Assembly (NCBI GenBank): GCA_021826835.1
Contig: JAKAYH010000206.1
Location: 1 to 5,195, forward strand
From: Thermoplasmata archaeon
Lineage (GTDB): Archaea > Thermoplasmatota > Thermoplasmata > Thermoplasmatales > Thermoplasmataceae
Direction of reading: 5' to 3'
DNA: 5,195 nucleotides
Positions 1 through 5,195 of this stretch are shown piece by piece. A program made the position numbers and the translations under genes. The notes beneath the pieces were generated by a model that saw only the letters and a list, made by a program, of their open reading frames with translations, was not told the origin of the DNA and made no database searches. Each line of letters starts with the position of its first letter. Position 1 is the stretch's first letter.

Positions 1-23
1 TCTGGATATCCTGACCATCCAGA
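1..23. repeat. inverted repeat, 7-bp stem (possible hairpin)
   Basis: TCTGGAT at 1-7 is perfectly complementary to ATCCAGA at 17-23, with a 9-base loop. It lies at the window edge, inside the possible end of an upstream reading frame. It could be a transcript-end hairpin or chance. No T-run follows directly. The rest of 24-200 is AT-rich and shows no further gene, only promoter-like TA-rich stretches. Confidence 0.3.
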
Positions 24-42
24 CCTTAATGAATTTACCTAA
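1..42 (+). CDS. possible 3' end of an upstream coding sequence (partial)
   Basis: The first frame is open from the window edge and ends at a TAA at 40-42, giving 13 residues (S-G-Y-P-D-H-P-D-L-N-E-F-T). The composition is protein-like, and the AT-rich, stop-rich sequence after it looks intergenic. With so few codons, chance is a serious alternative. A second + frame is open to a TAG at 62-64, and the - strand is also open to the edge from an ATG at 16-18. No product can be named. Confidence 0.2.
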   Translation, partial: SGYPDHPDLNEFT

Positions 43-133
43 ATCCTATTTGACTTTCCTTTAGCCATAATGCAGAACCAGGTATACAAGGGTTAATCAT
101 ACCTAAATTGGAATTAATTAATATTCATACATG

Positions 134-178
134 AAATATTTATCATCAGATATACTGTTATTTATGGATAATTTTAAC
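134..178 (+). promoter_or_regulatory. probable promoter region of the adenosine-kinase-family gene
   Basis: This TA-rich stretch has several candidate TATA elements: aaatattta at 134-142, gttattta at 157-164 and aatttta at 170-176. The last lies about 27 bases before the ATG at 201 and would give a leaderless or nearly leaderless mRNA. The absence of a Shine-Dalgarno motif before that ATG agrees with this. Which element is used cannot be decided by eye. Confidence 0.3.
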
Positions 179-200
179 ACGCTGAAAATGCTATCCATGT

Positions 201-695
201 ATGGCTAAGGAATTAGATATTGAAACGGTTGATCTGATCATACCTAATGGTTGCGGCATAATTCTTGGGCAGTCTCACTTTATTAAAACTGTTGAAGATC
301 TCTATGAAATAATTATAACCTCTAATCCCAAGGCAGAATTTGGTATAGCTTTCTCTGAAGCTTCAGGCCCAAGACTTATTAGAAGAGATGGAACGGATCA
401 GCAATTAACAGATATGGCAGTTAAAAATCTTATGGCGATATCCGCGGGCCACAGCTTCCTCATTATGCTAAGAAATGTATTTCCAATAAGCGTTCTAAAT
501 CAGATAAAACAGTGTCAGGAGATAGTCAACATATTTGCAGCAACATCTAACCCCATAAAGGTTCTTGTTGCCAGACATAAAGAGCAGGCTGCTATCATTG
601 GAGTTATGGATGGCTTTTCACCACTTGGTGTTGAAACAGATGAAAATGCTAAGGAAAGAATGAAATTCCTGAGAAATATAGGGTATAAAAAATAG
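201..695 (+). CDS. adenosine-specific kinase-family protein (DUF355/PF04008)
   Basis: This 164-residue protein matches the small adenosine-specific kinase family along its whole length, and that length is usual for the family. Visible family blocks are FGIAFSEASGPRL (47-59), SAGHSFLIML followed by FPISVLNQIK (81-103), IFAATSNPIKVLVA (111-124), GVMDGFSPLGVE (134-145) and the closing FLRNIGYK (156-163). There is no signal peptide or membrane segment, so it is cytosolic. The family is known from crystal structures and a reported preference for adenosine nucleotides. Its physiological reaction is poorly settled, so 'kinase' is a family label rather than something the sequence proves. Members I remember have Cys where Ser52 stands in the AF-x-EASG block. 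The ATG at 201 is the first possible start, because an in-frame TGA lies at 183-185. No Shine-Dalgarno motif precedes it, which suggests a leaderless mRNA. The G of the TAG stop is also the first base of the following tRNA gene. Confidence 0.9.
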   Translation: MAKELDIETVDLIIPNGCGIILGQSHFIKTVEDLYEIIITSNPKAEFGIAFSEASGPRLIRRDGTDQQLTDMAVKNLMAISAGHSFLIMLRNVFPISVLNQIKQCQEIVNIFAATSNPIKVLVARHKEQAAIIGVMDGFSPLGVETDENAKERMKFLRNIGYKK

Positions 696-767
696 GACCC
701 GTAGTGTAATGGATTATCATATGGGTTTCCGGAGCCCATGATCCGGGTTCGAATCCCGGCGGGTCTG
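695..767 (+). tRNA. tRNA-Arg (anticodon CCG)
   Basis: A full cloverleaf can be drawn over 73 bases. The acceptor stem pairs GGACCCG (695-701) with CGGGTCT (760-766), six Watson-Crick pairs plus a terminal G1-U72 wobble. Position 8-9 is TA, and a short D stem pairs GTG (704-706) with CAT (718-720) and has GG in the loop. The anticodon stem is TGGGT (722-726) with GCCCA (734-738). The loop is TTCCGGA, which places anticodon CCG at 729-731. The variable loop has four bases. The T arm is CCGGG, TTCGAAT, CCCGG (743-759), and the discriminator is G767. CCG reads the arginine codon CGG. No intron is visible and no CCA is encoded, so CCA must be added afterwards. The TA-rich sequence just upstream (673-692) is too close for a normal archaeal TATA box at about -26, so transcription through the preceding gene is likely. 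Confidence 0.95.
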
Positions 768-802
768 CTCATGTCTTGATAATCGTATGAACCATAACTT
801 AA

Positions 803-810
803 TTTAAATA
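803..810 (+). promoter_or_regulatory. candidate TATA box of the H+-ATPase gene
   Basis: TTTAAATA lies in a TA-rich gap between the tRNA and the ATPase gene, with its centre about 27 bases before the ATG at 834. By the usual archaeal spacing, transcription would start at about 832, giving a leaderless message. The upstream bases (796-802) could serve as a BRE, but no strong match is seen. Confidence 0.4.
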
Positions 811-825
811 ATTTCAAAATAAAGC

Positions 826-830
826 GGTGA
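826..830 (+). promoter_or_regulatory. Shine-Dalgarno-like GGTGA before the H+-ATPase start
   Basis: GGTGA is complementary to the conserved 3' end of archaeal 16S rRNA. It ends three bases before the ATG at 834, which is closer than usual. It supports that start only if transcription begins upstream of it, for example by readthrough from the kinase-tRNA transcript. The GTG inside the wider motif (827-829) is out of frame with the ATPase. Confidence 0.4.
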
Positions 831-833
831 CGA

Positions 834-3194
834 ATGACAGAAAATCAGAAGGAGAATCATCAGGAAACCCTAAAAAGACTTGATTCCAGAGACACAGGTC
901 TTTCAGATGAGGAAGCATCTCAACGAAGGGAAAAATATGGGTATAATTCCATTGAAGAGAAAAAGACCCCTGCATTAATAAAATTCCTTAAAAAATTATC
1001 CGGACCGGTCCCATGGATGTTGGAAATAACTGCCATCATAACATATTTTCTTGGAAAATATATTGACACATATATTATTCTTGCCCTCCTCATATTCAAT
1101 AGTGTAATAAGCTTCTTCCAGGAATCACGGGCAAGTGATGCCGTTGAGTTACTTCGAAAAAAGATCAATGTTAATGCAAGAGTTTTGAGAAGTTCTCAGT
1201 GGAGGCAGGTTCCCGCTGCAGAACTGGTACCTGGAGACATAATTCATGTAAGAATGGGCGATATTGTTCCGGCCGACGTCAAAATAATCAACGGTATTGT
1301 GGATTCCGACCAGTCTGCGCTCACTGGCGAATCAAATCCCGTTAGGAGGAAATCAGATGAGGATATCTATTCTGGTTCAGTGCTCAAGAAAGGAGAAGCC
1401 ACCGGAATTGTAACAGCCACCGGATCAGAAACATACTTCGGAAAAACCACAGAACTGGTGAAAAAGGCCGGATCTGAGTCACATCTAGAAAAGCTTATCC
1501 TATCCATTGTTAAATATCTTGTAATTATAGATATTGCACTTGTTGGATTACTTCTAGTTTTCTCAAGCATATATTCAATCTCATATGCTGATACCATACC
1601 ATTTGCCTTGGTTGTTCTAATTGCTTCTATTCCAGTGGCGCTGCCGGCTACATTTACAATAGCAACCGCAATAGGTGCGTTGGATATGTCAAGAAGGGGT
1701 GCTCTAGTCACCAGACTATCTGCTGTAGAAGATGCAGCCTCAATGGATACCATATGCTTTGACAAAACCGGTACCCTGACACAGAACAAACTCTCCGTAA
1801 CAGATCCTGTACCATATGAATGCACATCGGAGAAACTTATTCAGGCAGCAATGCTTGCCTCAGATGAATCGAGTCAGGATTCCATTGATCTTGCAATTAT
1901 TCAATATGGAAAGGAAAATAACTTCAATGTTAACGGTTTTAAAGTAACCGAATTTATTCCATTCGACCCTGCCAGAAAGAGAACAGAATCTAAGGTGCTC
2001 AAAAATGACTCTATGATTTCAATAGTGAAAGGTGCCCCTCAGGTTATATTGAGTTTATGCAGTGACGTTGATTCTAAAAGTGTCATGGAAAATGTGGTAA
2101 GTCTTGCCCACAGAGGGTATAGAACACTGGGAGTTGCCGAAACATCCGAAGAGCATTATAAATTCCTTGGTCTTATCCCACTATTTGATATTCCGAGGCT
2201 TGATTCAAACCAGCTCATTTCCAAATTGAATGAACTTGGAATTTCTGCCAAGATGGTTACGGGAGATTCCACAGCAATTGCCAGTGAGATCGCCTCAAAG
2301 GTTGGCATTGGTTCAAGGGTCTGCATATCTTCCGATGTTATAAAGGGAAAACAGCATATTGATTCCTGTGATGTTTTTGCAGAGGTTTTTCCCGAGGACA
2401 AATATGAAATTGTAAAACTGTTGCAGAAGGAAGGTCACATAACCGGAATGACCGGTGATGGAGTTAATGATTCACCTGCACTGAAACAGGCTGAAGTTGG
2501 AATAGCTGTTGCTTCTGCAACGGATGTTGCAAAGGCTTCCGCGAGTATTGTTCTAACCCATGAAGGAATAACTGATGCTGTAAGTGCAGTTGAGGATGGC
2601 CGTAAGATATACCAGAGAATGCTCACATATACCCTAAACAAGATTATTAAAACAATTCAGATAGCCATTTTTCTAACTCTTTCATTTCTCATATTCAGAT
2701 ATCTGGTCACAACTTCTTTTGAGATAATTCTTCTCCTGTTTGCCAATGATTTTGCAACAATGGCAATTGCCACGGATAACGTGAGATTTTCCAGTAGGCC
2801 TGAAAGATGGAATGTGAAATCACTAGTAGGATCTTCCATTAGCCTTGCAATGCTAATTGTAGTGGAGTCATTTATCGTTCTCATACTTGGGATGCGTTTG
2901 AGTCTCTCCATAGACCAGATTCACACATTCATATTTGACATGCTGGTGTTTTCAGGACAATTCACCATATATATGATCAGAGAACGGGGACATTTCTGGA
3001 GCTCAAGACCTGGGAAATATTTGTTGGTTGCATCTGCTGCTGATATACTTGTAATAACCGCAATATCTTCTGCCGGAATCCTTGTCACAGCAATACCAAT
3101 ATTATATGTTGGCATAGTGCTTCTCATAACGTTTATCTCAATGTCACTCATAGATCCTTTGAAAAACGTAATATTCAGACACTATGAAATTTAA
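834..3194 (+). CDS. P-type (P-IIIA) plasma-membrane proton-pumping ATPase
   Basis: This 786-residue pump exports H+ at the expense of ATP and is complete from N-domain to last helix. Family marks in order are the GPVPWMLE entry to M1 (57-64), M2 with FNSVISF (88-94), the actuator-domain TGES (164-167), PVALP in M4 (267-271) and DKTGTLT with phosphorylated Asp310. The nucleotide-domain marks FDPARKRTE (377-385) and KGAP (399-402) follow, then TGD (476-478) and GDGVNDSPALK (541-551). M6 carries Asn638-Asp639 at the position of the proton-carrying Asp684 of plant AHA2, and Asn89 matches AHA2 Asn106. About ten hydrophobic segments are visible: M1-M2 at 60-95, M3-M4 at 222-283 and M5-M10 at 597-773. 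Two oddities are that the usual DPPR is DIPR (452-455), and that Gln609 in M5 stands where AHA2 has Arg655. The chain ends about 13 residues after M10, so it lacks the long autoinhibitory tail of plant and fungal pumps. An H+ substrate is likely. Another cation is possible but less so, because CPx and calcium-pump motifs are absent. Confidence 0.93.
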   Translation: MTENQKENHQETLKRLDSRDTGLSDEEASQRREKYGYNSIEEKKTPALIKFLKKLSGPVPWMLEITAIITYFLGKYIDTYIILALLIFNSVISFFQESRASDAVELLRKKINVNARVLRSSQWRQVPAAELVPGDIIHVRMGDIVPADVKIINGIVDSDQSALTGESNPVRRKSDEDIYSGSVLKKGEATGIVTATGSETYFGKTTELVKKAGSESHLEKLILSIVKYLVIIDIALVGLLLVFSSIYSISYADTIPFALVVLIASIPVALPATFTIATAIGALDMSRRGALVTRLSAVEDAASMDTICFDKTGTLTQNKLSVTDPVPYECTSEKLIQAAMLASDESSQDSIDLAIIQYGKENNFNVNGFKVTEFIPFDPARKRTESKVLKNDSMISIVKGAPQVILSLCSDVDSKSVMENVVSLAHRGYRTLGVAETSEEHYKFLGLIPLFDIPRLDSNQLISKLNELGISAKMVTGDSTAIASEIASKVGIGSRVCISSDVIKGKQHIDSCDVFAEVFPEDKYEIVKLLQKEGHITGMTGDGVNDSPALKQAEVGIAVASATDVAKASASIVLTHEGITDAVSAVEDGRKIYQRMLTYTLNKIIKTIQIAIFLTLSFLIFRYLVTTSFEIILLLFANDFATMAIATDNVRFSSRPERWNVKSLVGSSISLAMLIVVESFIVLILGMRLSLSIDQIHTFIFDMLVFSGQFTIYMIRERGHFWSSRPGKYLLVASAADILVITAISSAGILVTAIPILYVGIVLLITFISMSLIDPLKNVIFRHYEI

Positions 3195-3285
3195 AGGAAC
3201 AAATTAACTTTACACATTTAACCATAATATGTTTATTAATTGTTCATTCCCTTTCAAATTGGCCTCCCTTTAATTTAAGGGAAAG
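3195..3285. terminator. convergent intergenic region with a possible terminator hairpin
   Basis: The + strand ATPase gene and the - strand Usp gene converge here. TCCCTT (3265-3270) and AAGGGA (3277-3282) form a 6-bp hairpin with a 6-base loop just past the Usp stop. The + strand from 3231 to 3255 is T-rich (gtttattaattgttc and following), which could stop transcription of the ATPase in the archaeal way. No long uninterrupted T-run follows the hairpin on either strand, so the assignment is weak. No gene is seen in this gap. Confidence 0.35.
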
Positions 3286-3741
3286 TTATCTCACTATAAG
3301 AACTGAAACTGGAGAATTTGCAGAAACTCTTTCAGATACAGAACCCATGAAAATACCTTTGGCAAATCCATGTTTTCTTGTTCCCATCACGATGAGACCC
3401 GCTTTGTATTCCTCAACAGCCGCAATAATTATTGAAACAGGGTCTCCAACCCTTACGGATCCATGAACATTCTTTGCCCCCTTATTTTTCAATGATGTTA
3501 CCATTCTCTCAATCTTATATCTTGAGGATTTCAGAACATCTTCCTCTTCCTCCTGAAGAATTTCAGTTGTTCCTGTTGTATCCCCGATTGGAGCAAAATA
3601 TGGTTTAACCACATGTAAAAGGTGAATTGTTGTGTCAAGGTTCCTATCGATAAGAGCCAGAGCGAATTCCACAGCCTTTTCAGATTCCTCTGAAAAATCA
3701 ACAGCAACAATTATGTTCTTCATCTTTTCATCAATATTCAT
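3286..3741 (-). CDS. universal stress protein, UspA family, single domain
   Basis: This is a one-domain Usp protein of 151 residues from the ATG at 3741, a usual size for the family. It opens with the first strand of the fold (KNIIVAVDFSEES), where the Asp normally contacts ATP. It has HLLHVVKP as the second strand and VHGSVRVGDPVSIIIAAVEE before the core strand AGLIVMGTRKHG. It closes with FMGSVSERVSANSPVSVLIVR. The nucleotide motif normally reads G-x2-G-x9-G-S/T. Here it is G-T-R-K-H-G-x7-G-S, so the second glycine is Lys, while the final G-S is kept. ATP binding is therefore plausible but not assured. An acidic stretch, QEEEED, sits in the variable segment. The protein is cytosolic and its target is unknown. 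Three starts are possible: GTG at 3750, ATG at 3741 and ATG at 3723. I chose 3741 because GGGTGA precedes it by five bases. It lies 80 bases downstream of egtD and could share its transcript. Confidence 0.88.
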   Translation of the reverse strand: MNIDEKMKNIIVAVDFSEESEKAVEFALALIDRNLDTTIHLLHVVKPYFAPIGDTTGTTEILQEEEEDVLKSSRYKIERMVTSLKNKGAKNVHGSVRVGDPVSIIIAAVEEYKAGLIVMGTRKHGFAKGIFMGSVSERVSANSPVSVLIVR

Positions 3742-3746
3742 TTCTG

Positions 3747-3752
3747 TCACCC
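3747..3752 (-). promoter_or_regulatory. ribosome binding site deciding the Usp start
   Basis: On the - strand GGGTGA (3752-3747) is followed by a five-base spacer and then the ATG at 3741-3739, a good archaeal Shine-Dalgarno arrangement. It overlaps the alternative GTG start at 3750, which argues that the GTG is part of the binding site rather than the start. Confidence 0.55.
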
Positions 3753-3755
3753 TTT

Positions 3756-3765
3756 CTATATATAA
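3756..3765 (-). promoter_or_regulatory. candidate TATA box upstream of the Usp gene
   Basis: TTATATATAG on the - strand is a near-ideal archaeal TATA element. Its centre near 3761 predicts transcription starting at about 3735. That is downstream of the ATG at 3741 but just upstream of the in-frame ATG at 3723. It may drive a shorter Usp form (148 residues, beginning MKNIIVAVDFS), or it may be a chance feature of AT-rich DNA. Confidence 0.4.
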
Positions 3766-3793
3766 GTAAGGCCAATGAGATTATTAACATTGC

Positions 3794-3811
3794 AGCCTCC
3801 AGTGTTAGGCT
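3794..3811 (-). terminator. small hairpin after egtD
   Basis: AGCCT (3794-3798) and AGGCT (3807-3811) pair as a 5-bp stem with an 8-base loop, beginning 10 bases beyond the egtD stop at 3822. The sequence after it in the - strand direction is AT-rich but has no clean T-run. It could attenuate transcription between egtD and the Usp gene, or be chance. Confidence 0.22.
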
Positions 3812-3821
3812 CATAATAAAC

Positions 3822-4775
3822 TCATTTAACTATTACAAAAACAGAATAAAATTTTTCATTATCTGTCCATACTTTTCCCACTTTGAAACCTGCCTTCTTC
3901 ACAAGATCTGAAAAACCTTCTATGGTGAATTTGTATGAATTTTCTGTGTGTATAAGTTCATTCCTTCTGAAAGCTATTTGCTCTCCGCCTATGTTCGCCA
4001 CAATATCGTTAAGAACTTTAAGATACATCTCTATTCGCCCCTCCTTATCATTATAATAAGCAAAATGCCGGAACGAGTTCATTGAAAGTTCTGAATCAAA
4101 TTCCCTATTGATCCTTGTGATGAGATTGAGATTGAAAGCAGCGGTTACCCCCTTGCTGTCGTTATAAGCTCTGTTAAGAATTGCAGGTTCCTTTCTGAGG
4201 TCTGCACCTATAATAAGACAATCCCCCTCTTCAATTGTCTCATATGCATTCATTAGAAAATGCAGAAGCTCCTGCGGTTCAAAATTCCCTATGGATGAGC
4301 CGAGGAATAGTACCGTTCTTCTGCTAAATTTTTCAATATCTGGAATTTTGATTGGCTTTGTGAAATCCGCAGAAATAGCCATTATGGTGAGTTGTTCATA
4401 CTGTTTTAAGAGTTGATTCACAGATGACTGCATATAAATTGTTGAGATATCTATTGGAATATAGCATGAAATACCTTTGCAGTGATCAAGAATAATACTT
4501 ATTTTCCTGAAATTTGCCCCTCCATATTCAATAAGAGCCGAATTTTCACCAATTATTTCGCAAATTTCACCTATGTGTTCTTTCAATATGGATATCTCCT
4601 TCTCTGTTGGGTAATACTCCGGAAGATTTGTTATTTCATCGAATAGTAAAGAACCGGTTTTGTCGTAAAAAAATTTGGGGGAGATATGTTTTGGTGATTC
4701 CTTCAAACCCCTTAGAAGTTCAGGTTTCAGATTTTCTTCGACCTTTTTGTATTCATAAAATTTTAGTCTGCTCAT
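3822..4775 (-). CDS. egtD: histidine N-alpha-methyltransferase EgtD (ergothioneine synthesis)
   Basis: EgtD transfers three methyl groups from S-adenosylmethionine to the alpha-amino group of histidine, giving hercynine, the first step to ergothioneine. From the ATG at 4775 it has 317 residues, close to bacterial EgtD. Family blocks in order are SPKFFYDKTGSLLFDEIT (32-49), LPEYYPTEKE (51-60), EYGGAN (83-88, the SAM loop), YIPIDIS (105-111), LGSSIGNFEP (158-167, with the Asn of the histidine site) and GADLRKEP (190-197). They continue with GVTAAFNLNLITRINRE (209-225), HTENSYKF (276-283, with the Glu and Ser that hold the histidine amino acid) and WTD near the end. The SAM loop is unusual: E-Y-G-G-A-N rather than the common E-L-G-S-G-S. 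The start is ambiguous. The ATG at 4775 lies four bases after the egtB stop. A TTG at 4787 would overlap egtB by eight bases and has GAGGG six bases upstream. Coupled translation with egtB is likely either way. Confidence 0.9.
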   Translation of the reverse strand: MSRLKFYEYKKVEENLKPELLRGLKESPKHISPKFFYDKTGSLLFDEITNLPEYYPTEKEISILKEHIGEICEIIGENSALIEYGGANFRKISIILDHCKGISCYIPIDISTIYMQSSVNQLLKQYEQLTIMAISADFTKPIKIPDIEKFSRRTVLFLGSSIGNFEPQELLHFLMNAYETIEEGDCLIIGADLRKEPAILNRAYNDSKGVTAAFNLNLITRINREFDSELSMNSFRHFAYYNDKEGRIEMYLKVLNDIVANIGGEQIAFRRNELIHTENSYKFTIEGFSDLVKKAGFKVGKVWTDNEKFYSVFVIVK

Positions 4776-4777
4776 TT

Positions 4778-4798
4778 CCTCAGTCAATTGAATCCCTC
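4778..4798 (-). promoter_or_regulatory. two ribosome-binding motifs at the egtB-egtD junction
   Basis: On the - strand GAGGG (4798-4794) lies six bases before a TTG (4787-4785), an ideal spacing. A second motif, GAGG (4781-4778), overlaps the egtB TGA stop but ends only two bases before the ATG at 4775. The first favours the TTG start. The second fits the ATG only with short spacing. Both lie within or at the end of egtB, so egtD translation is probably coupled to egtB termination. Confidence 0.4.
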
Positions 4799-5195
4799 GC
4801 AAGGCGAATACCGGACATTTCCCATCTCTTCTCCGGGTGATAGAAATTTCTGTATGTTTTTCTGAAGTGAGTCATTGGCGTAATGCAGGACCCCCCTCTT
4901 AGAACAAATTGATTTGACATGAATTTAAAGTTATATTCACCGAGATTTCCTTCCAAGGGTTTTCCACCATGATATGGAAGATATGCGCTTGAAGTCCATT
5001 CCCATACATCTCCAAAAAGCTTCTGCATAACATCCGATTTGTCATCATATGATATTGGGGACAGGTAAAACTTTTCCATAAAATTTTGAGAATCGTCTAT
5101 TTTCAAATCTAATCCGGCTACCTCCAACTCCTCTTCTCTTGGCAATCTGGCACCTTTCCATTTAGCGAAAGCGTCAGCTTCAAAATATGATACAT
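4780..5195 (-). CDS. egtB: ergothioneine synthase EgtB, C-terminal part (5' end beyond the window)
   Basis: EgtB is a non-haem iron, O2-dependent sulfoxide synthase joining hercynine to a thiol donor (gamma-glutamylcysteine, or cysteine in some lineages). Only 137 complete codons are visible, all within the C-terminal formylglycine-generating-enzyme-like domain. The full protein is usually about 400-450 residues, with an N-terminal DinB-like part that supplies the iron-binding histidines, outside this window. The frame is open to the edge with typical sequence (VSYFEADAFAKWKGARLPREEE), so the TTG at 5145 is an internal Leu codon, not a start. In visible numbering, family marks are FGDVWEWTSSAY (60-71), GEYNFKFMSNQFVLRGGSC (85-103), THFRKTYRNFYHP (108-120) and GIRLARD (128-134). 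This block set is typical of EgtB rather than of sulfatase-activating enzymes. OvoA (ovothiol synthase) shares the domain, but there the methyltransferase is fused on. Here a separate egtD follows at once, which favours ergothioneine. Confidence 0.9.
   Translation of the reverse strand, partial: VSYFEADAFAKWKGARLPREEELEVAGLDLKIDDSQNFMEKFYLSPISYDDKSDVMQKLFGDVWEWTSSAYLPYHGGKPLEGNLGEYNFKFMSNQFVLRGGSCITPMTHFRKTYRNFYHPEKRWEMSGIRLARDSID

Noticed and set aside
97..249. Short direct repeat tcatacctaa at about 98-107 and 238-247
   Set aside because: Ten bases, once before and once inside the kinase gene in AT-rich DNA. No array or spacing pattern supports a CRISPR or operator.
515..817. A 100-codon open frame on the - strand across the kinase end and the tRNA
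   Set aside because: It runs antisense through the tRNA gene and the conserved end of the kinase gene. Its translation includes the tRNA complement and resembles no family, so it is a shadow.
1367..1825. A 152-codon open frame on the - strand inside the ATPase gene
   Set aside because: It lies entirely opposite conserved ATPase motifs (PVALP, DKTGTLT), and its translation has no recognisable domain. Other - strand frames within 920-3151 were dismissed for the same reason.
3258..3776. 8-bp inverted repeat ATTGGCCT (3258-3265) and AGGCCAAT (3769-3776) flanking the Usp gene
   Set aside because: It is too short to stand out over 500 bases. It has no target-site duplication or transposase, and the Usp gene matches its neighbours in composition, so there is no case for a mobile cassette.
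4607..4840. A 77-codon open frame on the + strand over egtD and egtB
   Set aside because: It is antisense to the conserved N-terminal region of EgtD and the end of EgtB, and has no family resemblance.
4780..5145. Separate small 121-residue protein starting at the TTG at 5145
   Set aside because: The frame stays open to the window edge with typical EgtB residues upstream, so this is the C-terminal part of a larger gene.

Overview
The window looks like a chromosomal segment of an AT-rich archaeon, most likely an acidophile of the Thermoplasmatales (Ferroplasma, Cuniculiplasma or a relative). This rests on four things: an archaeal-type tRNA-Arg without an encoded CCA, an adenosine-specific kinase of the family common in archaea, TATA-like boxes just upstream of genes, and a compact P-type proton-pump ATPase of the kind I know from Thermoplasmatales. 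The genus is an inference.

Layout. Positions 1-200 hold no complete gene, only a possible 3' end of an upstream reading frame and a small hairpin. On the + strand follow an adenosine-specific kinase-family gene (201-695), a tRNA-Arg(CCG) gene (695-767) whose first base is the last base of the kinase stop codon, and a plasma-membrane H+-ATPase of the P-IIIA type (834-3194). A 91-base convergent gap (3195-3285) separates these from a - strand cluster. In its own reading direction the cluster is egtB (C-terminal part only, entering from the right edge), egtD (start coupled to the egtB stop) and a UspA-family stress protein.

How the genes fit together. EgtD trimethylates histidine to hercynine, and EgtB then makes the C-S bond with a thiol donor using O2 and iron. 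Their tight coupling therefore points to ergothioneine synthesis, a thiol antioxidant pathway, in an aerobic or facultative archaeon. The neighbouring Usp protein and proton pump fit a theme of oxidative and acid stress, but a functional link is only suggested by position.

Nothing here is clearly a new system. The points most worth a second look are the tRNA/stop-codon overlap, conflicting TATA and Shine-Dalgarno signals at two starts, non-canonical residues in otherwise conserved motifs of the ATPase, EgtD and Usp, and the egtB-egtD pair in an archaeal setting.
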